Position numbers and translations under genes: made by a program | NCBI RefSeq assembly: GCF_018812025.1 | Contig: NC_063050.1 | Location: 5,985,547-6,049,546 of the forward strand | Direction: 5' to 3' | Length of the DNA stretch: 64,000 nucleotides | From: Megalobrama amblycephala | Lineage: Eukaryota > Chordata > Actinopteri > Cypriniformes > Xenocyprididae | Shown: one piece after another, positions 1 to 10,561 of the stretch | Position numbering within the stretch: position 1 is the first letter of the stretch | Layout: every line of letters starts with the position of its first letter | The notes under the pieces: generated by a model | The model's database searches: none | What the model saw: only the letters and a program-made list of their open reading frames with translations | What the model was told of the DNA's origin: nothing

Positions 1-78
1 TCATTATCCAAACATAATAAATTAGTTTGACTATGAAGAACTGGACTGTTTTAGTGCTTACAACACAACTGTCTACAG

Positions 79-873
79 TTAAAGGGATAGTTCACCCAAA
101 AATGAAAATGTGATGTTTATCTGCTTACCCCCAGAGCATCCAAGATGTAGGTGACTTTGTTTCTTCAGTAGAACACAAATGATGATTTTTAACTCCAACC
201 GTCGCTGTCTGTCAGTCAAATAATACTAGTGGATGGGAACTTCTACAATAAGAGTAAATAAAACTTGCTTAGACAAGTCCATATTAAACCCTGCAGCTCA
301 TGGCGACACATTGATGTCCTAAGACAAGAAACGATCTGTTTGTGCGAGAAACCGAACAGTATTTATATAATTTTTTTACCACTAATACACCACTATGTCC
401 AATGTCCATTCATCACTCGATTCGTTAGGTCTGATCGCGCTCTGACAACGGCAGTGATGTCTCGCTCTCATTGAAGTATATGCGCGAGACATCACTGCCG
501 CTGTCAGAGCGCAACCAGACCAAACGAATCGAGTGATGAATGCCGTTGGACATAGTGGTGTTTTAGAGGTAAAAAAATGATATAAATAGCCTACTGTTCG
601 GTTTCTCGCAAAAACCGATCGTTTCGTGTCTTAAGACATCAATGTGTCGTCACGAGCCGCAGGGTTTAATTTGGATTTGTATGTCGTGTTTTATTTACTC
701 TTATAGTCCAAGTTCCCGCTGACTTGCATTATACCACTGACAGACGGCAGCGGTTGCAGTTAAAAATCATCATTTGTGTTCTACTGAAGAAACAAAGACA
801 CCTACATCTTGGATGCGCTGGGGGTAAGCAGATAAACATCAAATTTTCATTTTTGGGTGAACTATCCCTTTAA
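79..873. mobile_element. TTAA-flanked foldback transposon (nonautonomous)
   Basis: The two halves are inverted copies of each other. The left arm starts AGGGATAGTTCACCC just after TTAA (79-82). The right arm ends GGGTGAACTATCCCT just before TTAA (870-873). The centre lies near 475-485. The paralogous downstream flank at about 17110-17135 carries the same flanking sequence with a single TTAA and no element, so this is a filled site next to an empty site and the duplicated target is TTAA. No transposase frame is visible, and the short open frames are stem sequence. A TTAA target suggests piggyBac-type mobilisation; the terminal bases are not a classic piggyBac end. Confidence 0.8.
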
Positions 874-1358
874 TTGTGCTTGATTGTGATTGAGGGAGTG
901 CTGGAATAGATCAAGTAATACTGAGTGAATTTGATTATTTCTGTCTTATTCCTCACCTGCAGGCATATTAATAGAAAATAAGATCACACTACAGCTAGAA
1001 AATTACAGAAAATTAATAGCAAATTACAGTTTAGAGATCATGTGATCAGGAGCTTGAGAAATACTGATAAATCAGTCTGAGTCAGAGTCCTCCGATTGCT
1101 GAGCTTTTGCTTAAAAACTAACTGAGATGAAAAATAATTTGTTTATAGTCCCTGCACAGTAGAGACTTGATAAAGATATATTTATTGGTATCTGCATCTG
1201 TTATCGGCCAAAATATGCTGACAAATATGATCATATCAGGAATCAGCAATAATCCAATATCATGCATCTCTAGTGTTTAGTGATGAATGAAGAACAGAGG
1301 ATTGAACTATTAATCACAGTCTGGAAAAAATCCTTCACTAAGACACAGTATATTTCAC
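874..1358 (-). other. 3' flank of B30.2 copy 1 (shared by copies 2 and 3)
   Basis: No coding sequence is seen. Parts of this stretch match the downstream flanks of the other two B30.2 exons (about 3661-3838 and 17125-17655), including the block just after the stop codon that ends TCCTTCACTAAGACACAG. This shows the duplication unit includes the 3' flank. It could hold a 3' UTR, but no polyadenylation site was assigned. Confidence 0.5.
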
Positions 1359-1933
1359 TCACCCGGTTGTGTGTGTATAACTGTTGTTTCTCACAGGAGG
1401 TTGTTTAATGTCACACAGACACACTGAGGAATCAGGATAAACCATAAATCCAGCATAGAGGGGTTCAGTGAATGTGGTGTTGAATGTGTGTAAGTGTGTG
1501 AGTGTGTGTGTGTCAGAGACGCTGTAGAAGGACAGAGTGCTGGCCGACACGTCCACATACACTCCTACTCTCTTAGAGGATGAACGGAGGACAGGTATAT
1601 AAGTGATGTTCTTATTGTGCCAGACAGAGAAACTGATATTAGAGCAGTTCAGACTCCAGGATTTGTCATTGAATCCAAACCAACAGTCTCTTCCTCCTGT
1701 CCTCCTGATTCCTTTAAACGAAACTGATACATTAACATATCCGCTCCATTCAAACTCCCAGTAACAGCGTCCAGTCAGACTCTCTCCACACAAAACCTGA
1801 GGAACAACATCAAATCTCTCTGGATGATCAGGATACGGCTGATGATCTTTCACATATGTGATCTTCCTGTTCCTATCAGTCAGAATGAGGCGAGTGTTTG
1901 CTGTGTTTGGATCCAGTGTGAGATCACAGGCAT
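1359..1933 (-). CDS. PRY-SPRY (B30.2) exon, copy 1
   Basis: This is a 575-bp terminal exon of an NLR B30.2 cassette. It starts after a pyrimidine-rich acceptor (cag|ATGCC) in phase 1 and runs to a TGA at 1359, giving 190 residues. The PRY part carries the hallmark LTLDPNTA, followed by YPDHPERF and the SPRY signatures GRCYWEFEWSG, WFGFNDKSWSL, KRVGVYVD and FYSV. B30.2 domains are protein-recognition modules in TRIM proteins and fish NLRs. A 47-bp linker exon lies upstream at 2414-2460, but no LRR or NACHT exon of its own does, so the exon is either an extra terminal cassette for gene B or A, or a relic. The frame is fully open. A consensus donor, GTGAGT, overlaps the stop codon. Confidence 0.8.
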
Positions 1934-1958
1934 CTGAACACAAGAAGAGAGAAACATT

Positions 1959-2348
1959 GGTAACACTTTACAATAAGGTTGCATTAGTTAACATTAGTTA
2001 GTTAACATAAACTATGACTATGACTATCATGAACAATGCCTGTAAACAGCCTTAATGTTTTAAGGTTAACTTACTGTACATATTTACATTAGTTTATGTA
2101 GCAGTTGACACACTAAGGGTGAACATTTCTAACTCATCTTACCCTAAAGGTAAAAATGCCATTGTGTACCTTATCCGCATTATTTATTAATAAGGCATTG
2201 ATTTGGGCTGTAAACATAATTGTGAAGTGGAAACCATCTGAACATTAACAGATATGATGTTCATGTTTATATGCACTTTACTATCATTACTTACATTCAA
2301 CAAAGCATTTATTAATGAAATTTGTGAACCTTTTTGTAAAGTGTTACT
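1959..2348. mobile_element. hAT-type MITE with 8-bp target duplication
   Basis: A 390-bp insertion with terminal inverted repeats: GGTAACACTTTACAATAAGG on the left and its near-complement on the right. It is flanked by GAAACATT at 1951-1958 and 2349-2356. The same intron of copy 2 (4431-4438) has one GAAACATT and no element, so this is a clear filled and empty site pair. The 8-bp duplication points to a hAT transposase. There is no open reading frame of note. Confidence 0.85.
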
Positions 2349-2413
2349 GAAACATTTCACTAAATGAGACAAATCAACATCAAATCACTAAATGATTGTG
2401 TGTGGAGACCTAC

Positions 2414-2460
2414 ATTTGTGTAGTTCTGCTGTACTTCTGATCTCTCCACAATGATCCACA
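2414..2460 (-). CDS. Linker exon before B30.2, copy 1
   Basis: A 47-bp exon between acceptor tatag and donor GTAGGT, entering in phase 2 and leaving in phase 1. It encodes VDHCGEIRSTAELHK, the short segment that joins the last LRR to the B30.2 domain in fish NLRs. Its length equals the linker exons at 4496-4542 and 19331-19377. No LRR exon precedes it within this copy. Confidence 0.65.
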
Positions 2461-2599
2461 CTATAAAACACAAACATGATTCATATTCATTTTCTAAATG
2501 TCAGACAAAAAAGAAGAAGAAACACACAATCTGTTCTGTGACACAAAATTAGTTCACCCCAAAATGATTGATCGTTTAGCCTGATTTTGTTCCAAACCT

Positions 2600-3180
2600 G
2601 TATGATTAATTTAATCATTGAAAAATGTGGTGATGTGATATTATGAGAAAATGAAAGTGTTTTTTGACCTTTGTTGCATGTAAACCTAAACAAAAATAGG
2701 AACCTTTAAAATAGCATAATAGAGGAACTTTAATTTTAGCATTAGTGATGTCAGGTTTGTGGGATGATGGAAGCATTGAGGACCCAATTGCAGTAGAAAT
2801 AATAACACAACGAAAACTACCCAAGGGGGAAAAGAAGACTACACTGGACTTCTTGACTTGAGGAAAACACACAAGGGAAAATATGATGACGAACCAGCAC
2901 AGGACTGCAAACACAAGGAGAACAAATAGGAGAGCAAACAATACAGATGTGTGTGCTGTTTAATATGTGATACGTTTCCTCAGCGTAAAACTTTCATTTT
3001 ATGGTTACACCCTTATCTTTAAGTGTTATAAATTCACACAAGAATATCGCAGCTTTCATTGGCCAAGGACCGCCCAAGAGGATGTTTGACTGACATGTAA
3101 CGCAACCAATCACAGTTCGTTTTGTTCTGCGTCATGTTTAAATTATTCATTCATGAACGTTGTGCAAGTTTACTGTTATG
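2600..3180. other. Intergenic stretch with an LTR-like fragment
   Basis: No gene is recognised. Around 2745-2960 the sequence (GGACCCAATTGCAG and the purine-rich run after it) resembles an edge of a fish LTR element, but no terminal repeat or target duplication could be paired. A minus-strand open frame at 2615-2941 looks like chance. Confidence 0.25.
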
Positions 3181-3650
3181 AGTCCTGAAAAGTGAAGCCA
3201 AAGCGTCTCAATCACCCCCATGTGGCTAGATGCAGTATAGGTCATAAACCCCACCCTTTCCATCTAATATAATGGGATCTGAGACAAACTAAACAGTTCA
3301 GTTACACGTCATTTTTTTTTTTCCAAAGATGGTTTCTGTCATTTTAAGCAGTTTTTATCACGCTGATGTTAGTTAAAGTGTTCGTTCTTTAAATAAGTTT
3401 GTTTTTAGTTAGTTATTTGATGCTATAAAAATGGGGGTGTGACGTCATGATTGACAGCTGAGATTGACAGCTTCTCTGAGTGAAGAAGTCACTGAAGCAC
3501 CAACAGACTTTCGGGAGGAGACTGGAACTTTAATTTCTACATTTCCAGAACTGTTTATTTCACACTGACATAATGAGTTGTTCTGCTTTATTAACTGATT
3601 CTGCAGGAGTGTGGGCGAGACCTTGATATCACTCATTACTGCGCAGACTC
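3180..3650. repeat. Dispersed cyprinid-type repeat
   Basis: It contains the blocks TAGGTCATAAACCCC and GTCATGATTGACAGCTGAG followed by GGAGGAGACTGGA, which I recognise as a dispersed repeat of cyprinid genomes. A 77-codon minus frame through it is not like any known protein. It abuts the start of the copy-2 duplication unit near 3661. Confidence 0.45.
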
Positions 3651-3838
3651 GAGACTCAAGATTTACTGGAATCTGCATCTGTTATCAGCCAAAATATGCT
3701 GACAAATATGATCATATCAGGTATCAGCAATAATCCAATATCATGCATCTCTAGTGTTTAGTGATGAATGAAGAACAGAGGATTGAACTATTAATCACAG
3801 TCTGGAAAAATCCTTCACTAAGACACAGTATATTTCAC

Positions 3839-4413
3839 TCACCCGGTTGTGTGTGTATCACTGTTGTTTCTCACAGGAGGTTGTTTAATGTCACACAGAC
3901 ACACTGAGGAGTTATGATAAACTGTAAATCCAGCATAGAGGGGTTCAGTGAATGTGGTGTTGAATGTGTGTAAGTGTGTGAGTGTGTGTGTGTCAGAGAC
4001 GCTGTAGAAGGACAGAGTGCCGGCCGACACGTCCACATACACTCCTACTCTCTTAGAGGATGAACAGATGACAGGTATAACAGTTCTTTTCTTATTGTGA
4101 CGGACAGTGAATCTGTTATTGGAGCAGTCCAGACTCCAGGATTTGTCATTGAATCCAAACCAACAGTCAATCAATCCTTTCCTGCTGATTCCTTTATATG
4201 TCACTGATATTTCAGCATCTTCACTCCATTCAATCTCCCAGTAACAGCGTCCAGTCAGACTCTCTCCACACAGAACCTGAGGCCACTCATCAAATCTCTC
4301 TGGATGATCAGGATACGACTGATGATCTTTCACACATGTGATCTTCCTGTTCTCATCAGACAGAATGAGACGAGTGTTTGCTGTGTTTGGATCCAGTGTG
4401 AGATCACAGGCAT
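3839..4413 (-). CDS. PRY-SPRY (B30.2) exon, copy 2 (last exon of gene B)
   Basis: A 575-bp terminal exon with the same acceptor, phase 1 entry and stop position as copies 1 and 3. It encodes 190 residues with LTLDPNTA, GRCYWEIEWSE, WFGFNDKSWSL and KRVGVYVD. It differs from copies 1 and 3 mainly in the blocks after EWS and after SWSL. With 8721-8794, 6898-6993 and 4496-4542 it completes an uninterrupted 263-codon frame with no NACHT or LRR. A role in ligand recognition is inferred from the family; whether this short product is made is unknown. Confidence 0.8.
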
Positions 4414-4495
4414 CTGAACACAAGAAGAGAGAAACATTTCACTAAATGAGACAAATCAACATCAAATCACTAAATGATTGTGTGTGTAGACCTAC

Positions 4496-4542
4496 ATTTG
4501 TGTAGTTCTGCTGTACTTCTGAACTCTCCACAACGATCCACA
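4496..4542 (-). CDS. Linker exon before B30.2, copy 2 (gene B exon 3)
   Basis: A 47-bp exon between tatag and GTAGGT encoding VDRCGEFRSTAELHK, phase 2 in and phase 1 out. It lies 82 bp from the copy-2 B30.2 exon. It can accept either the phase-2 donor at 6898 (gene B) or, by read-through, the phase-2 donor of LRR exon 4 of gene A at 22028. Confidence 0.7.
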
Positions 4543-5159
4543 CTATAAAACACAAACATGATTCATATTCGTTTTCTAAAGTTCAGACAAAAAAGAAGAA
4601 GAAACACACAATCTGTTCTGTGACACAAACTTAGTTCACCCCAAAATGATAGATCATTTAGCCTGATTATGGTCCAAACCTGTATGACTAACTTTCTTCT
4701 GAGGAAAATAAACAGCCTTTTAATAATAACAACAATAATTTAAGTTATTAACTTTATCTTTATTAACTTTATACCAGTACTTAATTTGAGCCAGATCCTG
4801 TTCCAGAAAATGTCATATTGCTATATTGCTCACTGCTGTGAAAACAGGTTGTAAATGGAATAATTTGACATTCTCCAGATCACAAACACAGATTCACACT
4901 GGATCATTTGCCAACTATTTTTCTATATTATGTTATTAATATAAAGAAAACAGAGCAGCAGTCATGGGCAGGTTTTTCTCTAAAAGACATCAGAAGCAGA
5001 AGAAGAAGGTTTGAATGAGAAAATTACACGTCTCCCTCAGTCTGGAGGGGTGTCACATGGATGTCCATGAGGGGAAGTAGAAATATTTAAAAACTTTGTG
5101 TAATTTTTCTATTCTGAATTAAATACTTTTGCTTCTGAATGTCTTCTTGTGTCCCTTTA
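4543..5159. other. No gene seen
   Basis: The first roughly 150 bases match the intron upstream of the copy-1 linker exon (2461-2600). The remainder is AT-rich sequence without a recognised feature, ending at the TTAA that begins the next element. Confidence 0.4.
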
Positions 5160-6712
5160 TTAACCCTCTGGAGTCTGAGGCTGATTTGGGGCTTGGAGAG
5201 GTTTTGACATGCCCTGACATTTGTGCTTTTTTCAGTTGTTCATAAACATATAAATGACAAAAGTGTCATTACACTGTATTCAGCACAAACTAGGCTACAA
5301 TAATATGTGAGGAACATGTATGTACATGTTTGTATTTTTGAAGGAATAATGTTTATGCATGGTTATTGAAAAAACAAAAAACTTAAGTCACTGAAATAAG
5401 GCCAAAAAAAGTATATTAAATCTGTGTTCACAAGACTTTTGGGTATTGGAGGTTGTAGACTAGAGTTTTTGCTTCAGAATTATGTAAAAAATTATGCTGC
5501 CTACTCCTTCATATCCTCCAAAACAATATATTGATTTAGTTTTTGTAAGACACTTTTTGTCAAGAAACACAGTATGCGTGGAGGCGTGAATCTGCATGAA
5601 TAATGGGCCATTTACACCTGAGAAGACAAAAGAATCACATAATAATGACCTGAAATGACTTGCATATTAATGAGGCCTTTCAGTCAGGTAGGCTGTGAAA
5701 AAAAAACCCTCTGTAATAATGTCTCAGCTCATCATAAACAGCAATACTGTGAAATATTATTACAATTTAAAATAATGGTATTCTATTATATTCTTTAAAA
5801 TATAATGTATTTCTGTGATGCAAAGTGTCTGAACAATTATGTTACCTCTATGGCATTTCATATAGGCTTTTAGCTTAAAAGCATGCACATTTGGAGATAT
5901 ATTGATGGATTCTTATATATTTATGTCAATTTTCTATACTGAGAAATAATATTTATTGTCATCACTATGAGTGCTGGATACTGTGTTTTCAATTCATACT
6001 TGCAGCTGGAGGGCGCTCTGTACACCTTTAGTCCACAAATTATTCTAAAGAAGAAGAAGACATTTCAGGAATGGTGTTTTAAATTCATACTTGCAGCCGG
6101 AGGGCGCTCTGTACACCTTTAGGGCACAAATTCATATAAAGAAGAAAAGGAACTAGGATCTAACGGCATGTCTTCTAGAGATCGCTAACCATTGCTTTAA
6201 CATCCAAATAAACACTTTTCAAGACAATAAATACACGATTGAGACGATGTATGCATGTATTGCCTCTGAATTTGCGTCTGAATAGCGCTGGCTCCGTGGG
6301 CGTGGCCGCATTAGCGGATAATGAGCTGAATCACAGACTTCTGACATGGCTCTCTTTTTCATACAGATTACATAAACACAGAATGTTTGTTTTCTTGCAC
6401 GATTTAAAACCTGACATTTCAACGTTTCTTAAGACGTAAGTGTTCATTTTCTGAGAACTATCAGATTGGACTTCGTTCAGAGGGAGACGAGAGATCACGC
6501 ATCATGTTAGTTTTCTTTATTTTACAAAAAGCACAACATTGTGTTTTTACTCTGAGTGTACACAAATAAAAGAAGACATTCTATAGTTTCAATTGATATA
6601 TTACTTATGTCTCTATGACAAGAAATGACGGAGTATTTTAAGTCTGTTTTGCTGCAATGTGAAAAAAATCCTGCAAAATGCGCCGGCGTGTTTTCAGACC
6701 TCAGGGAGTTAA
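5160..6712 (+). mobile_element. TTAA-flanked nonautonomous element, family T, copy 1
   Basis: This element of about 1.55 kb begins TTAACCCTCTGGAGTC and ends CCTCAGGGAGTTAA. The ends are imperfect inverted repeats bounded by TTAA. It is near-colinear with 26273-27833 and 42298-43813. Internal landmarks include GGAGGGCGCTCTGTAC (twice) and GTGGGCGTGGCCGCATTAG. No transposase is visible. Short frames such as 6219-6422 recur in other copies but fit no known protein. The TTAA target suggests piggyBac-type mobilisation in trans. Confidence 0.75.
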
Positions 6713-6897
6713 AGAAAAACACATTATTTGACATTTACATTTCATTTCATTTCATTTCATTTTCATACCTAAACTTTTCATATAGGAGCACATGTGCTTC
6801 ATGGGAAGAAAGTAAGCGTCAAATTCTGTCTGTGTGATTCAGTGTGTTTTTGAATCTCATAGAGCAGTTAAATCACCCACAACACATTAATCCTCAC

Positions 6898-6993
6898 CTG
6901 GGGTCAGAGGTCCCTGCTTCAGCATGAAGACAACTAATGTAACTCTCAGACTCTCTTTTAGCTCTTTGAGATGAAGATGTCTGACTCCAGTCA
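6898..6993 (-). CDS. N-terminal peptide-repeat exon, degenerate (gene B exon 2)
   Basis: A 96-bp, 32-codon exon between acceptor ttttctcag and donor GTGAGG. It ends with the family hallmark GTSDP followed by a split AG|. It is in phase 2 on both sides, as in the peptide-repeat exons of gene A. Its middle is diverged from the usual SCVSLKSDMSM block, but no stop was introduced. The intron upstream of it (about 7001-7297) is homologous to 52780-53130 in gene A. Confidence 0.6.
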
Positions 6994-7305
6994 CTGAGAA
7001 AACAGAAATAATTCTTCCTTTAGTTCTGCCTGCTGTTTCATTTATTATAAATAAGGCTGCAACAACTAATTGATCAAATGGATAATAAATTTGATTATCA
7101 ATTAGTCGTATCTGCACACTGTGCACAAAAACCATCAGCCAGTCAAGTCGTTTTACAGTAGAATAACAAATTTCCATGGACAAAACACATATGGAAAATA
7201 TCAGAGGAAACAGAGTGAGATTCTGCGGGAAACACGAGAATCCTTTATATTTATAAGCGTTTAGCGTGTCTGTTGTGCTTTGACAGATGCGTGTGTTGTT
7301 TAATG

Positions 7306-8601
7306 CAGTCATTCCCAAAGCAGTCACTACATGTTCCCTACTGTGTTACAGCACATAGAGGAAAATGATGTCACTGACACACAAGTGAAACACCTGACTG
7401 GGCTAATAGTGACACACCTAGTTGCACTCATTAATAACTTTGAGCACTATTTCCCTAAGGACAGATATGACATTTTGCATGATAAAAGGTGGATCCAAAA
7501 TCCCTTTGATTTTGAAAGTCCAGAGTCACTGCTGGAGCTTGGACTAACTGCTTCTGAAGAAACTGAACTGTTACAGCTGAGCAGTGACCAGACACTTAAA
7601 AGAAGACATGAATCCATGACATTATCATCATTTTGGGTAAGCATTTCATCTGAATACCCTGTCTTAAGCAAGGCAAGCATACTGTTGCTTATTCCTTTTA
7701 CAACTACATACAAATGTGAAGTTGGGTTCTCAGTTCTCACAAAAATAAAGACAAAATACAGGAATAGACTGAATGCTGCACCTGATATGCGTGTTGCACT
7801 CTCCTCATGTACACCAAACTGGAATGTAATTCTAAAAAACAAGCAGGCCCATCTCTCCCATTAGCCGGGTAAACTGCCTTGATTTGGTGAAACTGATGAT
7901 AAGGACTGGTGCACTTAAACATTACTCTTCTTCTGCCTGACCAACATAAAAAAAAAAAAAAAACTTAAAGCATGTTTTTGATAGCTCTGAAGGTTCATAT
8001 TACTATTGTTCTAAAGATTGTTTGCATTCATATTTTTGTTTTGAGAAGAAAAAATGAGAGCCTGTCATACTGTGCACTTTATAAAATGTGTATATTACAG
8101 TGGGTGCATAAAAAAGTTCTCAAAAAATATTTCAGTAAGAAACTTGTTCATATTATTCTGGTAGATGTGCAAAGCATTGAATGTTATATGAAAGGCATGC
8201 ATTGATTCTGTCTGGTTTTATTGATGATAGGAAGAAAAATAAATGATTAACTGCCCTATTTTGCACTTTGTCTCATTAAGTATAAATTGTGTACACTGTA
8301 ATGATGAGAATATGAAAACAATGAGATGCCCTGTCAACTCTTCCTTTCTCATTTCACCTCTGCATTTTACTTATTGTCAACAACAGGTAAATAAAAAATA
8401 ATTGTGCTTTGTCAAATATCTGTATCTCTTTTAAATAGTTAAGTGGAAGCTTAACTGACCTTAAAAATGGTCATACATATTTTGTTAATACATAAATTCT
8501 CTTTGTGATATATGAACTATATGGGCCTAATGTTTATTGGGTCACAAGGGTTTATCGAATTTAAAATGTGGGTCCCCAGAAAAAAAGTTTGGGACACACT
8601 G
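7306..8601 (+). mobile_element. hAT element (Charlie/ZBED type), internally deleted
   Basis: The ends are CAGTCATTCCCAAAG and, inverted, CAGTGTGTCCCAAAC. They are flanked by perfect 8-bp duplications GTTTAATG at 7298-7305 and 8602-8609. Only the C-terminal part of the transposase remains (7331-7864). It sits in the first intron of gene B; the intron sequence resumes in register on both sides, comparable with 52780-53215 of gene A. Confidence 0.85.
7331..7864 (+). pseudogene. hAT transposase C-terminal fragment
   Basis: A 177-codon frame resembling the C-terminal half of hAT transposases of the ZBED5/FAM200/SCAND3 group. It includes the dimerisation region around YKCEVGFSVLTKIKTKYRNR and the ending NWNVILKNKQAH. 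The BED finger and catalytic core are absent, so the fragment cannot act as a transposase. Family assignment is from recognition only. Confidence 0.7.
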
Positions 8602-8720
8602 GTTTAATGCCTTTAAGACGTGTTTTCCTCAGAGCTTCACTTACATTTTACAGTTATATCCTTATCCATAAATGTTAGAAAGCATTTCCAAGCATATTTC
8701 CACTACAGGTTTAAACTCAC

Positions 8721-8794
8721 TTGGGGTCAGAGGTCACGGGTTCATCACTGGGTTCTGCAGATGAAGATCTCTCACTGCTCCATATGTTTTCCAT
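8721..8794 (-). CDS. First coding exon of gene B (NLR N-terminus)
   Basis: It starts at ATG 8794 (MENIWSSERSSSAEPSDEPVTSDP) and ends at a GTGAGT donor in phase 2. The same start context, with TTATGG preceded by GTCTGAAGTCAGTTTCTCA, precedes gene A exon 1 at 60108, which sets the start codon. Compared with gene A exon 1, a stretch of 17 codons (from CVSLKSDM to LFS) is precisely missing, 51 nt in frame. It continues in phase with 6898-6993. Confidence 0.7.
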
Positions 8795-9599
8795 AATGAG
8801 AAACTGACTTCAGACCTGCATATGGAAACACAGAGAACAAACCATACAAAACATTATTATTCCTGTAAAAACACATCCCACAGCTACTACACACTCTAGA
8901 GATTTCTGTGCAGTTTGTGGATGATCTTGTTCTTATAATGTTCTTGAAGTACTGGTTTCCTGTGGAAGAACTGGTCTGACACACCTCTGAGATGAACTGG
9001 ATCATTACTCTCCGTCAGTGTCTGACCTCACTGATGCTCTTGTGTCTCACTGAACTTCAACAGCCTGAATCTCTCCCTGTTCAGAGGTTCATGTGTTTCT
9101 GCTGCTGTAAAGTGACCGTCTTCAGATCATTCAGGGAAATTGTGTCATTTCTAGATGCAAACCTGAAGCTTTCAGCTGTACGGACAGACGGAGATGATTT
9201 ACACTGAATCATGTCTCTCTGTTTGAACACAGAGTAGCAGAGATTATTGACTGTTCTGAGATTCACAGAGAATCATCCAATCTGAAAGAGCACACTTGAA
9301 TCTTGTGCAGAACTGTAGTGTAGAAATGTGCTGATGATCACACTAGAATACTGTCATTTGACACCGGTCGTGTGGATAAATGTTCTGAATCAATACAGTT
9401 CATCCAAATAAGGCTCCTGGAATATTTGTTCAGTTTATCTCAGCATGATATTGTCTCATGTTTTCTTATTCTTCAACAGTTTATCGATTTCTAATCTCTT
9501 CTCTGAATAGGGATACTGTACAAATGACCCCTCGGTGACGTCACACATGATGAACCCACGTGACTGACAAAGACCCATACAAAACTGCAATGGAAACCA
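8795..9599 (-). other. 5' flank of gene B
   Basis: The first roughly 200 bases are homologous to the flank upstream of gene A exon 1 (60109-60300), so the duplicated unit included upstream DNA. No further coding exon is seen. Confidence 0.45.
9536..9543. promoter_or_regulatory. CRE-like palindrome TGACGTCA
   Basis: A perfect 8-bp CREB/ATF consensus lies about 740 bp upstream of the gene B start codon. One such site can occur by chance. The same palindrome-like core also occurs in DIRS terminal repeats in this window, so a regulatory role is only a possibility. Confidence 0.15.
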
Positions 9600-9921
9600 T
9601 TAAACATAATATAATAAACCACTGATTCAAAACAAAAGATTCATAAAGAATCGAAGCTTCATGAAGCAGTGTTTTGAAATCATCACTAGATATTGTTGAA
9701 TAAAGTTTTCATGTTTCTTCATAACATTAAGGTTGAACCACTGCAGTCACATGACTGATTTAAATATGTCTTTAGCAGCTTTCTGAACAAAAGAGGCCTC
9801 ACTGAGCCATCGGATTTCATCAAAAATATCTGAATTTGTGTTCTGAAGATGAACGTGTGAAACGACAAATGATTAGTAATTAATGACAGAAGTTTCATTT
9901 TTGGGTGAACTAACCCTTTAA
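9600..9921. repeat. Cyprinid DNA-transposon fragment ending GGTGAACTAACCCTTTAA
   Basis: It holds the blocks GAAGCTTCATGAAGCAGTG and GCCTCACTGAGCCATCGG and the terminal GGGTGAACTAACCC, which I recognise as one arm of a widespread fish element. Part of the same family recurs at 35290-35400. No partner terminus was found nearby. Confidence 0.5.
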
Positions 9922-10561
9922 CAGCTGATGGTTTGTAATGGTTTTGTAGTGGAAATCATCAGCATTTCTGTAATGATTTCTATTGTTTGCTTGTTTTCTC
10001 CAGCATATTATTTATCTTGTTATATTATTAATATTTATCCTTTAAATAACACAATAACACCTCACTGGAGAGTAGTTTTGATCAAACACACATCAGTATG
10101 TCATAATCGATCTTTCACTGAAGCTGATGGTCTGTGGATCGAGTCTGGCTTACAGAAGCAAGATTAAGACTTAGTTTTTACTGTAAATCTTTACATTTCC
10201 ACCTTGTATATTTGTGATTGTGAAGAATCCGTACATTAATCTCAAATAAAAGCAGAATCCCTAGAGCTCGATATCGTTATAATCCGGAAGATGAACTTTT
10301 GCAGTTTTACTTCAAATAAACTGTTAATATTTGAAGATCGAGTTTAATATGATAGTGACGCGAATGCGAAAACATTTAATAATATGACATGATATGCTGA
10401 TAAATGAACTTACCGTCATGTGGTATTTATGTCTGTTTCCTAAGGGTCTTCTTTACTTTCGTTTCCTCACTGCGGTCAAGGCAGCCGCCAAAAAAAAAGT
10501 GTGCGCGCCTATTACTATAAATGCGGTAATTTCAGGAACAGCAGAGAGAGAACGCGCTTTC
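9922..10561. other. No gene seen
   Basis: Intergenic sequence without a recognised domain, RNA gene or paired repeat. The open frame at 9928-10167 has no familiar features. Confidence 0.4.

Noticed and set aside
2615..2941. A 108-codon minus frame with hydrophobic start, possible secreted peptide
   Set aside because: It lies in repeat-like intergenic DNA, lacks splice context with the NLR exons, and has no recognisable domain; chance is more likely.
6219..6422. Small frame conserved in family T elements (PLMRPRPRSQRY)
   Set aside because: It is shared because the elements are copies. Start and end differ among copies and no known domain is visible, so it is not called a gene.
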